Positions 31,151 to 45,200 of a stretch of DNA of 64,000 nt are shown piece by piece; position 1 is the first letter of the stretch, and every line of letters starts with the position of its first letter. A program made the translations under genes and the position numbers. The notes beneath the pieces are model-generated. The model saw nothing but the letters and a program-made list of their open reading frames with translations, was not told where the DNA came from and made no database searches. The stretch is from Plasmopara viticola (taxonomy: Eukaryota; Oomycota; Peronosporomycetes; Peronosporales; Peronosporaceae), in the NCBI GenBank assembly GCA_001695595.3, contig MBPM02000011.1:1054001-1118000 (forward strand). Reading direction: 5' to 3'.

Positions 31151-34100
31151 ATGAATGGAGGTGGCAAAAATGTAGAAAATTCACATCAGAAAGAGCTGGC
31201 GCTGTACACAAACCTTGACGAGGACTGTGAATCATGTATACATCTCGCCCCCACGTACGTAATTTTCAACGGCTTGCTTCTTGCACAAGAAGACTAACTT
31301 TCGTGTGCTTCTCTTCAGCTATGCGTTGGGCTTTCGCTCATGTGGACGTACAGGCATCGATTTTGTAAGCGAGAGCATAAATATCTATTCAGTGGCGCAC
31401 CACGTAGTCATTTATAATCTTGAAACTCGAGACATGGAATTTTTCCAACCCATTCGTCATGTTAAAAGTGTCAAGAGCTTTCAGCTTTCGCCAAACCGTG
31501 AGTTCTTAGCTGTAGCAGAAGTACATCATCAAAACGGTGAATTCTCGGCGTCCAAAGCTGTGAGCTCGATGACCGCGACTTCGCTGCCGCTAGCAGCTCC
31601 TTTAAAAGGGCCCAATGTGGCGCTACGAAGCCTCCTTGGAAATCAAGACAGGGATGCAATCACAATATACGAAGTGGGCACAAAGACGCGGGTGAAATCT
31701 CTTCCTCTCTCAATTAAATCCAACATTGTTTCGTGCAGCTTTTCGGTCGACAACAAGTACTTAGCGGTTCTAGAGGATGCACCAAATCTTAGTGTGGTGT
31801 ACTGGAGAGTGAGCGATTCAAAACTTGTGGCTTCTTGCAAATGTCCAAGTCGGGGCACTCGAATACACATAAGTCCAAAAAACGCCAATGTCGCTTCGAT
31901 TTCGGGACCGAAAATTCTCAAGTTTTGGAATCGGACCAAAAAGGATTCTCAATTGCTTGACTTTTTACCACACGACAAAGACCAAGAACAATACGTAGAC
32001 CACACGTGGTTGAAAGAGAATATGATTGCGCTTTCGGATCATGGACTTGTACTTTGTTTCCGCTTAGGCGTCGATGGGTGCAATTTTGACCTCATTTTTT
32101 CGTCCCGGTGTGATCAACCTTCTCACGTACGCATGGAATGCATCACGAGCCATGAAAAGGGCTTTGTACTTGGTGGATCGGCAGGATTTTGTAGTATTTA
32201 TGAGGCAACGGTACGTTGCACCGACCAGGAGCAAAGTCAATAGTTGAGCGCGAGGTTTTGACTTCATTACTGATTTCGTGCAGGATGATCCCAAAGACCC
32301 GTTTTCATTCGTACGCTCCTTATCGGTCGGTGACTTTGCCTTCGACTGCATTGCTGTGTCACCAAGCTCCGAAACAATTGTGGCATGCTCAAAAAGTCAA
32401 GAGTTAATTAATTTTTTAATGAGTGCTATCGACACTGAACATGAGGACGGGATTGAGTTCTGCGAATTGGTTCGACACGTACGTTGCACATGTTGGTTAA
32501 AAGCTAAATGCATTGATTCTCATAATTTTCTTTCTAGGGCCATCAAGTCGGATCTATTGTACAGGTGGACGTATGCGTGCAGCGGCCAATAATTGTGACT
32601 TGTGGTGTCGATAAGACTGTTCGAGTATGGAATTATGAAATGAAGGAATACGAGCTCTTGACTAATCATCACGAAGAACCGACTGCAATTGCATTGCACC
32701 CTTCTGGATTCTTGCTCGTTGTTGCCTTTAAAGAACGAACTCGCGTTTATCAAGTTCTACATGACAGTCTGCGACAGCTCAAAGAGCTGACTATCAAGGC
32801 CTGCCGCTCCGTTCGATACGCAAATGGAGGGCATTTGGTTGCATGTGCATCTGGTCTCGCGGTCACTCTTTATCACGCGTACACATTCGAGGCAGTATTT
32901 ACATTTTCCGGTCATATAGGCGCCGTACGGTGTTTGTGTTGGAGCCATGACGATAGGTTTCTCTTTTCGGCCGCTAATGATGGTGCAATTTACCGCTGGG
33001 ATATCAGTGCAGGATCACGAAGTGAAGAGATGCAGCACATTGTAAAGCAGTGTCAGTATGCAGCATTTGTCGTGGATGAGAATGATCCGACCATTGTAGT
33101 GGCGTCGGGAAGCGATGGCAAGATCCGTGAGATTGTTGCAGGTGAAGAGACAAAAAGTTTTGATCTACCTCTTGGCGTTGTCATTATGTCTATGGCATTA
33201 ATGAAAGACTGCGGCCGGCTGTTTGTCGGAACGAAGGCAGGAAGTGTACTGACTTATACATGGCCACTATCCGACCAAGGCTTTGCTGTGGATTTTGCGC
33301 ATGCAGAAGGAATTTTGGATCTACGCATAACAAAAGACAATGAGCAACTTATTACATGCGCAGAGGATGGCAGTGTGGGAATTTTTAACATTTTGAGTCG
33401 CAGTTTGCAACGTCAAGAACACGGAGGTCTTTCTTCCGCTAATCGTGTGTCATCGTCGGCTTTTACAGAGCGTAGGAAGGCAGGTGAAACTTATACTGAC
33501 GCTGTGTTGATAGCTCGTGACGATCTCGAAGAACGGCGCGCAAAGGTGTTGGAGTGGCAACACCGGCACGACAAAGCGAAAGCAGACGTTGACTTTGCAC
33601 TGCATCGGAAAGAAAGTGAGTGGATCAGTCGATTGCAAGTCCTGAAAGAGGAGTCTGAGCACCTCCTTATTCAGGAACGAGTGCGCTATGAGAAGCTAGA
33701 GGCATGTCATCAGTTTGCAGCACAAAAGCACAGTGAAGAGCTGGCTGAACGTGAAGCGCATTATAGTAAGACGGCGCAAGAGCTCGAAAATCACTTTGAG
33801 CGAAAGCTCGCGCAAGAAATGTTTCGATACGATGCCCTTTCCGAGACTTTAGAGCAAACACGGCAACGTTGCAAAGCACTTGTGGAGGCTCAAGACAGTC
33901 AAAGCCGAAGTACGCTGCATGCAGAGCGAATGGTGGCCTACACACAAGCAAAGGAACAGAATGAAGTCATCAAACGGCTGCATGAAGATGTCAAGTACAA
34001 CCACATTAAATTCGAGGAAGTCTTGCATCAGGAAGAGGTTGACTATGACAACGAAATGCTCAAGATGCGAACTGAATTTGCCGAGCAATTGGACATTGAG

Positions 34101-35744
34101 CGTCGAAACACGGCAATGAAACAAGGACAGGTGAGTGCGGCAAATACCAAGCTCGAGTCTTTGCGGAAGAAATTGCAAGAGCTTAAGGCATTATCACATG
34201 CTCGCGATGTGGTGTTGTCGACAGAGCGGGCGAAAGTTGCGCGTTTGGAAGAAACACTGAAAAACTATGAACGACAATTTGAAGAGTGCCGTACTTGGAG
34301 TCATGACAAGGAGCGAACTATCAATGATTTAAAGTCGGACAACCGCGTCCTGACAAAGTTTCGCTCTGTTCTCTCCCATCGCATTGATGGCCTTGAAACC
34401 GAACAAGCTCCGCTCCACACGCATCTGCGCTTACTGAAAGCACAGATCACCGAGATGCAAAATGAGCTAGCCGATGAATTTCGTTTGAAAGCAGAAACTC
34501 AGCAGGAAATGGAGACCAAAGATGCAAAACTTCGCACCTTGTTGCACGAGGTCAAGGTGTTGCGTCAAGATTTAATGCAAAAAAAGTATTCTGCCGGTGC
34601 AATGACGCGCGAGTTTACCAGTCTTGCTCAGATTACTAATCTTAAAGACTTGGAGAGTGCTGTAAAAGATGCTTACAAAGTATACGTTTTGGGCGAAACC
34701 TTGCAAAAGAAGCGTCTTCAAGCACTGACTAGTGTCTCGCAAAGTGATTATACGAGAAACACTGTGTCCTCTATTCCAAGAGGAAGCAATTTTAACTCAC
34801 CGGCCAAAACATCGAAAAACAAGGTGGCAAATGTGCCACAAAACCAACAACTTTTGCCTGTTGCGAATGCCCTTGTGTCCGACGAAGCACTAGGCTCTGA
34901 CTGCAAACACTCAGTCGATGAATCTGCCAAGCAAATTGAATACATGAGCCGCACTATCCAAACTTTGCAAACAGCGCTGGATCACGCAAAAGCGCAAGCT
35001 GACCGTGCTCGTCGCGAGTCTGTGGCAGAAGGAAGTACCCTCATTGACGAATGCAACCGTCTACGGAAGGAGAAAAAGGTACTGCAAATGCAAATTCGCG
35101 ACTTGAAACGCGCTCTGTGTAAAGCACGCGGCAATAGCAGCATTGATGAAAGCTTGACTGGACTGGATTCCTCAAAGTTGCAGCTCAGTCAATCAAGCCC
35201 CCAACTACACCTCGCCTCACTGTCACCATTGCCACAGCTTGACCTTCCACCTACTGCCACAGCCAGAGATTGTAATAGGAGTATAGCACAATTGCACTCT
35301 GATCAAGCAACACCTTCCAAACAGCAAAGACGACAGCGTACGCCGAAATTTGCCTACACTGCCTCGCCTAGCCACAACAGTCGAACCTTACTTCCTTTTA
35401 AGCGAGTAGAGCGTAATCGGCAAAGTGCAGCTCGTGCGGATGACCTAGTCATCATCGTTGAGAAGCAGAAGCGTGACATTGAGCGTCTACAAAAGCAAAT
35501 TCAGCTGCTCCTTTCCGGGGAAACCGACGTGCCATTTACCCATCACAATATATCATCGTCTATGTCCCCGCATTCACAGTCGCTGTCACTGTTGAATGCG
35601 TCACAAGAAGGACCGATGACGGTCTCTCGAATTGGTACACTGCGGCCGATCTCGTCTGATTTCACGCCTTCACCACTACAACTAACGTTAATGATACCTC
35701 GGACGGAGACCGATGGCGGTATCGGTACTGATCGTATTGCTTGA
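31151..35744 (+). CDS. CFAP57: Cilia and flagella associated protein 57 (WDR65)
   Basis: Four exons: 31151-31254, 31319-32210, 32284-32478, 32538-35744; 1465 residues; introns 59-73 nt. Residues 35-690 form two WD40 propellers (HHVVIYNLETRD, SPNREFLAVAE, WSHDDRFLFSAANDGAIYRWD, CAEDGSVGIFN). Residues about 730-1260 are almost continuous coiled coil, followed by a Ser/Pro-rich tail with one more short coil (VEKQKRDIERLQKQIQLL). This is the domain order of CFAP57/FAP57, an axonemal protein that anchors and regulates inner-arm dyneins. The ATG at 31151 is the first in frame; the peptide before the first propeller is acidic. Human CFAP57 is about 1250 residues, so the tail is longer here. Presence of the gene implies a flagellate life stage. 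Confidence 0.9.
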
Positions 35745-35922
35745 GTTAAGAGCCAAATCGGTACAGCTTTTTGCCAATGCCTTTTGACCAGCATCGATCA
35801 TCATTTACATTGGATCGTTCCGTGCAATGACTTTTTGTCCACGGTCTTGAGCAACTAGAGGGTTTTGTATACTATACATTTACAGGCAATAGATTGATTT
35901 TGTAATCACCAACCTCTTTAAG

Positions 35923-36239
35923 CTTGGAAAAGGTTGGGGTGACGCCCTCCTTCCAAGCGCGGGGGCTTAATGCTCGCGCGCTTTGGGCAGGTGCTCTCGG
36001 GCATCTGCAGGTCTCTAACGAGTCTCACCCTCGAAGCGACGGTCTCCAGCACCGGGCGCCACCTGGGCTCTTACCAAGTCAGAGCTAAACAAATAATGGA
36101 AGACCCTCACAACCTCGGTGCTGGCTGCACTGCCCGCCGAACGAGACCCGACGTATGCGGACACCACTCTATGCCGTGGACTAGCCCGACTGAGCCTAGC
36201 ACGTGCATAACTTGGCAACGCGATAACGTAATACAATAC
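35923..36239 (+). mobile_element. LINE deletion derivative, copy 3 (317 bp)
   Basis: This is bounded by a perfect 12-bp target duplication AACCTCTTTAAG (35911-35922 and 36240-36251). It starts CTTGGAAAAGGTTGGGG and ends GTAATACAATACA. It carries the same two internal junctions as copy 1: after CTCCAGCACC to GGGCGCCACCTGGGCTC, and after AAGTCAGAGCT to an A-rich stretch leading into TGGAAGACCC. It inserted about 170 bp after the CFAP57 stop. Confidence 0.9.
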
Positions 36240-36251
36240 AACCTCTTTAAG

Positions 36252-39200
36252 TATACCCCTGTTTCGCACACACACGATTCTAAATCTTGCATACTTTGCA
36301 AGTAATTTTGTCTCTCACAGCTCCTCACTTTCCAAAACGGGCAGCTTGAAAAATGCATATATCACTCTATGCAGGCCGCTCGTGGAGTGATAGACCATTT
36401 CACGCACGCAGAAGGATTGTTTTATGCGTTAAACAACGCGCCGAGTGGGAAACCGTAAGCAAATGGCGATGTCAAAGTTTTAGATTACGGTCTAGGCGGA
36501 TTATAAAAGGCTGTGGTAGATAAGCGCTAGTTCTCACATTGATGCAATAGGACTCAACTGTCTAGTACATATTTGTTTCTCCTTTAAAAAATTGATTTCA
36601 AGTTGTGGAGGTATATATACAGCTAGAAGTGGTGTTTCTCGTTGAAGACGGTGTTTTTTTTTAGATTGTTTCATTGAAAGGTCAGTGCAGCCTATTTGAA
36701 GCCAAGAAAGATGATCAGGGGCTCCATATCAACAGGGTGGGGATGTATATAGATAGTTTCTTCTTAGCGGTTAATCGAAAATTAACAGTGATGCAAGCAT
36801 GGACCATATACGTCATGCTTAGCATATAAGCTTGACATTCTGGATAGAATGTGAGCGCGGTCTTCAATGTAGGCTTACTTTAGGTATAATAGGACCTAGG
36901 CCAGGTGAACGGGGCAGCGTTGGCACACGTGAGACTCCTCACATTTCAGGTTAAATAGGATGATGGTAGAGGTGCCACATCCTTCTACTCAACTCGCTCC
37001 CGAGTCAATTGGCTTGCCCACAGAACGACGAAATTGTGCGCTTAAAGTTCGGCCAGAATCTGGGGACCTTCTGAGCTACAGCACGCTTCGCTGAAATATT
37101 TAAAGTACAAAACTTCTTGCGGAACCAACAAGTTTGGTTTCTGACGTCGTGTGTCTTTGTAATTTGATGAAAACAAGCCAAATCTGAGGTGAAGTCTCTC
37201 CGAAGACTAAGTAACCTAACTGCACCCTTTACTCACAGACGTACAGAACTGCATTATAAGTGCTAGGCTCCAGCACTTTAATGCTCAGCCAATCCCAAGG
37301 TATGCTCTTAAATTGAGTCGAGATGACAATAGCACTAAAGTGTTTTCGGAATTATTTGCAAGCTATATTCTTCTTACGACGTGCGGTGCTGGAAGCACGC
37401 GCATAGCCGCTTTAAGTTGCGCTGAGACAAAAAACTCGGGATTTATTCGTAAATGTGAGTGGTCTACAGAGACCGTCTCTTCTGGCTTTGATTCCTTACG
37501 GTCCATTGAAGTGCCAGATCACTTTATTCTTAATGACAGGCTAAGCGTTTGTTTTGTAATACTAGGTTTTCCACTGCCAATTTAAACCTTCATGCTTCTT
37601 TTCTTTCAGCCACGATATTCTGCTTTCGCTTTTGAATTCTAGCCGTTTTGCCACAAACGTTTTTACGACACAAAGTCTCCGATTTGCCCACATTATGAAA
37701 GGGCTAAATGTAGCAAGCGGCTTGGTTGTTCGTCTCTCATAAAGCCCAAAGAAGAATATCATGACATCTACGAAACGCGAGAAATGGATGATCATTTCAC
37801 GTAAAACGGCGTAATGCCGGATGAGACACAAATGACCTTGTTAGATATAACCTTATCGATTTGGAGCACGTTGCTCAACACCTTCATGTGAATGCTCTTA
37901 CACTGCATCTAACGACTTCAATGAAGCATTTATTTTGCTGATCTGACCTTAGGTCCGCGGATGTTTTGTAGACCAAGCTCCCTCCAACACACAAGCGGAC
38001 AATAAAGTTGACAAAAGGCTCACTCGATATAATCAGAGGAGCAAGGAGATATTAAGCAATTGCTGGACAAACACAAAAGAAAAAAATAGACAGAAACATG
38101 AAGGAAAAAAAAAGCCTGATACGAAAAACTATCGCTCGATCGGGTGAGCGCAGTAGTCGAAAACAACACACTGTATTGAAAAGGCTTCGGTCGGCATACA
38201 TCACCCATAGTACCCATTTAAAGCAATCTAATCGAGCTCAACATTGCTGGTTAGGCAAGCACGAGTGACACGGCAGCTGGTAATGCCCAAAGTCATTGCT
38301 GTATTGGTCAAAAGTTAGGAGTTTGCATATCCAAAACACTGTACACTTTAACCCACTTTTGTAACTAAGGCAGATTCGAATGCTCGAAAGCGGTGTATCG
38401 TGTGCCATTTAAATGATATACCATTTTTGGACCTCACCACATGATGGGGTGTCATGGTCAGTGCTGTAATACTTCCATCGCTCATCTTCGTAAGCGAGCT
38501 CACATCTTCGATGACGCGTTTCACTCGTTCTGTCAGTTTTTTTCTGCAAATAGTTCGGTGAAAAAACATCCAGCCTGGAAGTAGGCATAAAAATAACTTT
38601 GTCGAATAAAACCCGCATAAGGGTAGTCTTGGTCTGAAACACTTGACCCCGGGGTTTCTGATCCCTAAAGACACGGACAAGGCAGCTTTACCATTACAAC
38701 ATCGTCGACTGTGTTAAATCGGCCGATGACTTAATTAATTTGCTCATCGATCGAATGCCGACGACGTATAAACGTGACCGCATTAAGCGAGGGCTTGATC
38801 CGCTGACACACCTTGCATGTGAGCACAAACTTATCTAGCTTGAACCAACATAGTAATTGATGATGGAGATAGACGCCATCTCTCGATCGTTTTGAATAAG
38901 CGATTTATTGTGAGTTTGATACACGATACATTGGTTAAACACACACTATAAGAACACAATACTCACGGTAGGTCACCTTGCTTACTGTGATACAGCGGTC
39001 CGGCTTACATTACGAATTGATGAAGTCTTAAGCTTGAATTGGCCGTAAAATTTTGTCCGAATGCTATAACTAACCACTTTCCAGCGGCTTTAGCCGAGCT
39101 GAATTGATGCGATTTCACGCATAATCGTCACGGATGAAAACTTTTCAGACAAGATCATTGGTAAGTAATGAGCTAGCGCATAGAATAGGCAACACAATAG

Positions 39201-42200
39201 CGCATCGAATAGATGATTTTACTTTGTTGGATGATACTACATCTCGAAAGTTCACTTCGCAAAACCCGAGGGCATAGCCAAAGTGCGAAGAGTCACATGA
39301 TCCATAATGACTTTCTTTCTTTCCACACTTCACGAGAGCTTGATTGATTGCAAGTAGCTTTTTATCACGGGAGGAAAAGCGGTGCAGGTTCTGGTGCATC
39401 AATAATGACACTGAAAGATCGTTTTGGATATGATACGGCCAAGATACGTATCTCTAATAAAGTTTTTTTGACTTTGTCTAACACTTTTTTACAAGCCGAT
39501 AGATACACAGTAAACTTAATCGTGGCAGGCTGTACCCGAAAGCTTTCCGTTAAATCTTTTTTAAAAAAACTCGCGCCGAGGCTTCACTCATCAGCATTAG
39601 CGCAACCTTTTTTGTGCACATGCACTTGAGCGCCACCAGCAGAATGTCGGTGTGGATTTTCGCGCGTCTTTTCAAGTTCTAGTCGACTATGCGCAACAAT
39701 GTTATAAAAGTATGTCTGAACATTGGGCATACAGTAAGTAGCCATTAATTTAAAGTCACAGGCGCGTTTAGAGGCTTAAGGTCATGCACGACCGATTAAT
39801 ATTATATTACCCATTCCGAATTTTGACCGCGGTCAAAAATGCGTCACTTTCTCGCATGAGAGAAAATACTTTTTTTGGTCTAAGCTTAGTGCACGGTACA
39901 TTAAGCTATATAGCTCGCCACGTCCTTTGCTATGTTTTTTGCTCTATTTGCTCTCCACCAATGTCCATATGCTTAAGCTTTATTCGTCATGGAAGAGATT
40001 GATAACGATATAACAATAGGCAAGCTGTATTGTATTCTACCGCTTTTCTCCTCCATCAAAAAGGTGTTTTTTACATCAGATTTTTAAAGGAGATTATCTC
40101 AGCAATACGACAGATACATTTAGAGGTGTACTGTCTCTGATCAAATAAATGACCAAATGTTGCTTCAAGCTCACGAATGGAGATTACTTCGTTGAACTTG
40201 TTAAGATTAACTTGTTGCAGATCGTCTCGATGCTTACTTCGTCGGTCATGGGAGTCCTCATCGATCGTACATCATTCCAAAGGGTATGATAGCAAAGCTG
40301 AGTGTTGAGATACATTGCGGGCTTCTCTACGTCGAAAAAAAAGATTCGGCGAATGTTGAGTCTGTGCTTGTCTAAAAAGATAGATATGACTGATTTGCTG
40401 CCGTACGACGGCTCGGCGATATAAAAAAGGCGGCTCGTTTGAAGCACTGAAACGTCGTGAGGCCACATATACCTACACGTATGTGAGCACGTGCAAAATA
40501 TACCAGAGATAAAAGCTTGCCAAGTGTAAGGTAACTATTGAAATGCTTTCCTAAACCATAGCGCCGCTGGTCGATCGGTAGGAATTTAATGCTTGAGTTG
40601 CCTAAGTGCTCGGCAGACATAACTTTTATACAGATGCTCACAGCAATTCATGCATAGACCAATGGTTACACAGAGAAAGTGAACCACGTCTTCGAAGCCG
40701 TGTAGCGAAGTCTGAGTGCATTAACATCAAGGCGTTGGTGTAGCATGCTTCTGTCCATCAAAATAGCTTCAAACAGTGCCGCTCGCAATTCAACGCAAGC
40801 CGTTAGCTAACTCGCGCGATTCGATAATGTCACCACATTCTGATCTTAGTCAAATGGAAGAAGAATAATCGAGCGGCTTGCTGTCATAGCTCTCTTACAA
40901 TGCGTAAGCAAGTCAAAGACTTTTGGCTTAAAATACGTACGTGACAAAAGGCTGGAAGCAAAATGAAGATCTGGCCGTAAGAAATGATATATTTTTGAAA
41001 TAGAAGTTTTTGTTACAAAAAAAACATGCTAAAGATCTACCTCCCCATGTATCTACTGCTAACTTCAAGACTTAAAATTGCTTGCACCTCACTGGGTCAT
41101 ATAAGATCATAGCCAGAAGAGGCTTTGTCTTCAATCCTTAAGGAATGCGGTTTTGTGTGAGATTCGTCAAGCTGTAGAATGCCGTACAACAGGTGAGCGC
41201 GTGAGCGTTAGTGCTGGGCCATACCTAGACACAGCCACGTGGAGTCGATCCTACAGCTATGCTAGTATTTTTTTTGGGCCCAGATTGCCACAAACTCTGT
41301 CTCGAGGGGCGCAAGCCGAGTGACTTACTCTTGGAGCGATACAATCACTTGCTCACGACCCGAAATCGGTCAGGCAAGACCTGATATTCTCATAGCTGCA
41401 GCCGTTGGTGTATATATTGGCGATGACAGTCGAGATCGATGGCAATACACTTCGTCTTACCAAAGAAATGTGTTCGCTGAATGCTTATCGTGAGCAACGT
41501 ATGAGGAAAAAGCACGAAGTACACCGCACAAAGGTGGAATATCGTTCTCCTCTTTCTCTCTCCTCGACAAAGCGGGTAAACCACAACCGCGTATAGATTG
41601 CACTAGCGCGACGTCGTCGCCAAAGCCTTTTGTAGAGTGAAGGGGCATTCTCATTTCGATACTCTTGTATTCTAGATTTTACCTTGTCAAGACTGTTCTG
41701 ACGTCTTAAAAGTTCAAGCACTTTGGAAAACATCTTTGGCTGGCAAGGCGTCGACTGCCTGAGATGGGCGTGTAGAGGCCGTGAGTTGGGCTTATTTTCA
41801 GGGCCCTGGTGACTGTTGCGAAGGAAATACACGCGAGAGCATATGTTGCGAGCTATAGGTTACAAAACAAAGCTTTACTAGTAGTCGACGTCGAGGCTTC
41901 AGCCGAGCGATCTCGTGCCAAATTCTGCTCCACTTGCATTTATAATATGCTTAAGCTGTCGCAATGTACAGCTCCTTATATTTTTGTGCCTAGCGCTAAG
42001 GAAGTCTTTTGCCATTCCAGTCGTTTCAGGAGTTGGAAGTACCACATGTTTGGTTCAAAATACTGACATAGGCCTTTAATCTTATACTTCCTCAAGCGTG
42101 CACTGTAGTCGTCGTAGAAGAATTGCGTAAGTTAAATAACCTGTCGCACGTGTCTCACGCTGAGCGCTCTTTGAAATCAACACCTTCAATTATAAGCATC

Positions 42201-45200
42201 GAGTAGCCTTGCGTGTAGTCACAGCCAGCTCATCGAGCACGAGCTCGTAATTTGCCCGCGTATTCTAAATGAACTTATTGCTCCCCTTGCTCTTAAGTCT
42301 CGTTTAGAATACTAATTATGAGCTTCAGTTGAACAGATTCGAGTGTTTCATTGGAGAGCGGAACCGGAGTGGGTGGTGCACAACGAGTCCAAACGTTACT
42401 TGCGCACACGCGGTGTGCGACGTATAGGGCAAGGAGTGTTGGAGTCAGGTGAATGCGGTTTATGCACTATAACATTTTATGGTCCTTTCTTAGCTCGACC
42501 TGTTAGTAAAACTAAATTCTCGTGAATAATCATTGAGTTTTTTATGAGTGAAATTTTCGTTCTTTACACTCTTACGCTGGGGCTAGCGGGCTCTAGTCGG
42601 CCACGAAGCTTAGGACTTGCTCACTTTGTACACTGAGTGATCGACGCACGCGGCACGAGGGTACTTTACAAGCTACCAGATAACTATTTCTACTTTCACT
42701 GGTACCCAGCGTAATATTCGGACAACGAAAGCTTGTCTTGTGGAAACTGCTGTCTGTATTAACCCTCAGTGCACATGATGGGACGACGCGGGAGTCAATT
42801 GAGTTAAAGTTTTTCCTCCAAAAACAATTGATGGCCTATTAAATTCGGTGCAAGGTTTAAGAAGAGTCACCAGTCACAACGGTTATGCCCCTCATACAGA
42901 AATTTTCTAAAAAAAAGACTTGTATGGTTTAGAGAATTTCGAAAGAAGAAAGTGACCGACTAAGTGCAAATCATACTAGTTGGCACAGCCGTTTTGTATG
43001 ATTGAAGCCAAGCAATGTTGTGAACATCAATAAAAAACCAGTATCGAAGACGTTTAAAATAAAACTTTGTGATTATAGGACCACTGCTTGATGTAATAAA
43101 AAGGAATCACAATGCCAAAATGTAATTGTAGGACAACCACCTTAAACGATTTTTAATATTGAGCTTGTATAAAAACTTAGGCCATGCTTGATTTGCGCCT
43201 GGAATTGGCATAAAAGTAGAGCAAGGTCTGAGACCATAGATACACTTTTCTTATTCATGAGATGCGGCAATCTACTTTTTAATTCCACTAAGATCGTACG
43301 AGATTTTCTCAGGCTTCGAAGATCCAGAATAAAGCTTAGCTGGGAGACATTTTCACGTTTGATTGACTTATTTCGCTATTGTAAGCGGCCAATTATCGAA
43401 AACGAAAGAGTGCTTAAGCAGATGCACACAAATCAAGCTCTACAGTGAGAAGCGGATCCGATCGGTTACGCATCGGACGCGCCGTCGAGACACTTCTACA
43501 CAGCGCCATTCATACGCCCTCGCCAAGAGATACTCAGCAATCCAGACGAGTACCGCTATTAAAATCCACCATAGAAGTGCAAATATCCTCGCCGACAGGA
43601 ACACAAGATGATTTTCTCAACAATCAAGCAAAAACGGAGGCTATCGCTTTCAATCGGTATTTCGGTGTGTAGTTCAAGGCCCACACCACTAAAGGACTTA
43701 AGTCCAGCGAGATCGAGCAAGTGTGCTAGATCTAGGAATAAGTACATATGCAGCACGGCTAGATTGTGTCAAACAATAGATAGCACGGAAAGAGCGCGAT
43801 GCGAATACGAGCCTTTGGATGGAATGCGCGTCGAGCTACAACTCGCCCGAAGTCATGGCACTAAATCATATTGTGTCCAGTAGGAGGTACTGCATCGCGA
43901 AGTAGTCGTTATTGCTGTGTGGTCAAGTCGAAGTCAAAGATGACCCTTCGAAGACCTAAGGATCCCCTCACCACATCATAAATCAGACTTTTGCTTTAAG
44001 CGGCATCTATTGAGGGGTTGTATAGCTCTTGTTTCCGCAAACAAAACAGTTCTGCCGTCTCGTATAAATTTGATTCTGTATTTCATCTCAAGATAGCGGA
44101 GTTCTCAGCGCTTATAATCTGACGGATGGCCTCGATTATATTCTTCAGCGCGAATGTGTTTTCAGCCTTAAGCGATCAGCACTTCAAATTCATTGATCTA
44201 CGAATAGTATCAGATGATGCAGAGGTTCAATGACCCCTCAGTTTGCCAAGTACCGTAGTTTCACGAATACCTTGTATAGTTTGCATAATGGCGTTGAGGT
44301 TTTCGAACGTTGACTACAGTCACACTATTCGATACTCCAGCACAGTTAAAGCTTAATTCTACTACCTCTAGTGCTTAACACAGGTGGTGCAAACCGCATT
44401 GTGAAGGCAACCTTTCCGTCGTGCCTTTTAAGTCAATCAAGATCCTGCTATGTTTGCAAGTAAGGCATCCGCGCTGACTCGAAAAAAAATATTTGATGTA
44501 CCTTGACCGGCGCCTTACAATTCTTAGAAGGCCTATGCGGGACCTATTCAGCAATTTTCTGATTCCTGTGACATTTGTTACGTAAGGAAAGATCAAGAAG
44601 TATTTGATGCATCATTGGAAACTTACTCAGTAATTTTTGATCTAACTCTTCCCTTGTGAGCGTATCGAGCCAATATCGCGTGGTGTGCGACGCTAGTGAC
44701 TTTTCCATCAGCTGACAGCAAAGCTTGGCCGAGCGCAGAAGCATGATTTAAAGCTATTAACAACGCCACGCTCTGTCCATAATCATCTAAAATTCTTAAA
44801 GCCAGAAAATTCTCGCAATTTATTTCTGTATGGTAGACAAATCTTTCATGGCGAAATTGGCACTCTTTGCACAGCATCCCTTCCGACAGGCCATTGAGGT
44901 CAAGACTGGTGACAAGTCATCTGCTGTGCTAAGATTGATCACTACATTACAATGTCAGGACCGGAGCTTTTATTGCATGTCGATGTCGTGGCTGATTTCT
45001 TTACGAACCACCATAGGCCAGCATCGTGACGTACTTTCAGTGCCTGAGTAATTCAGCGCCTGCAAGGCTTTGCGATAAGCCCTGCAAGTTACGAGGTAGT
45101 GTACCATTAAGGGTCCATTCTTGACATACTCAGACGACTAAGACGATTTCCCGCGTCTTGTCATCTCGATGACGACATATCACGAGCTAAATAATTTACG

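Noticed and set aside
41485..41832. 115-residue minus-strand frame with helical, basic composition, possible effector
   Set aside because: No signal peptide, no RxLR or LFLAK motif, no recognised domain; nearby region is full of random short frames.
44544..44877. Overlapping minus-strand frames with protein-like stretches
   Set aside because: They are in different frames without a convincing splice join and match no family I know.
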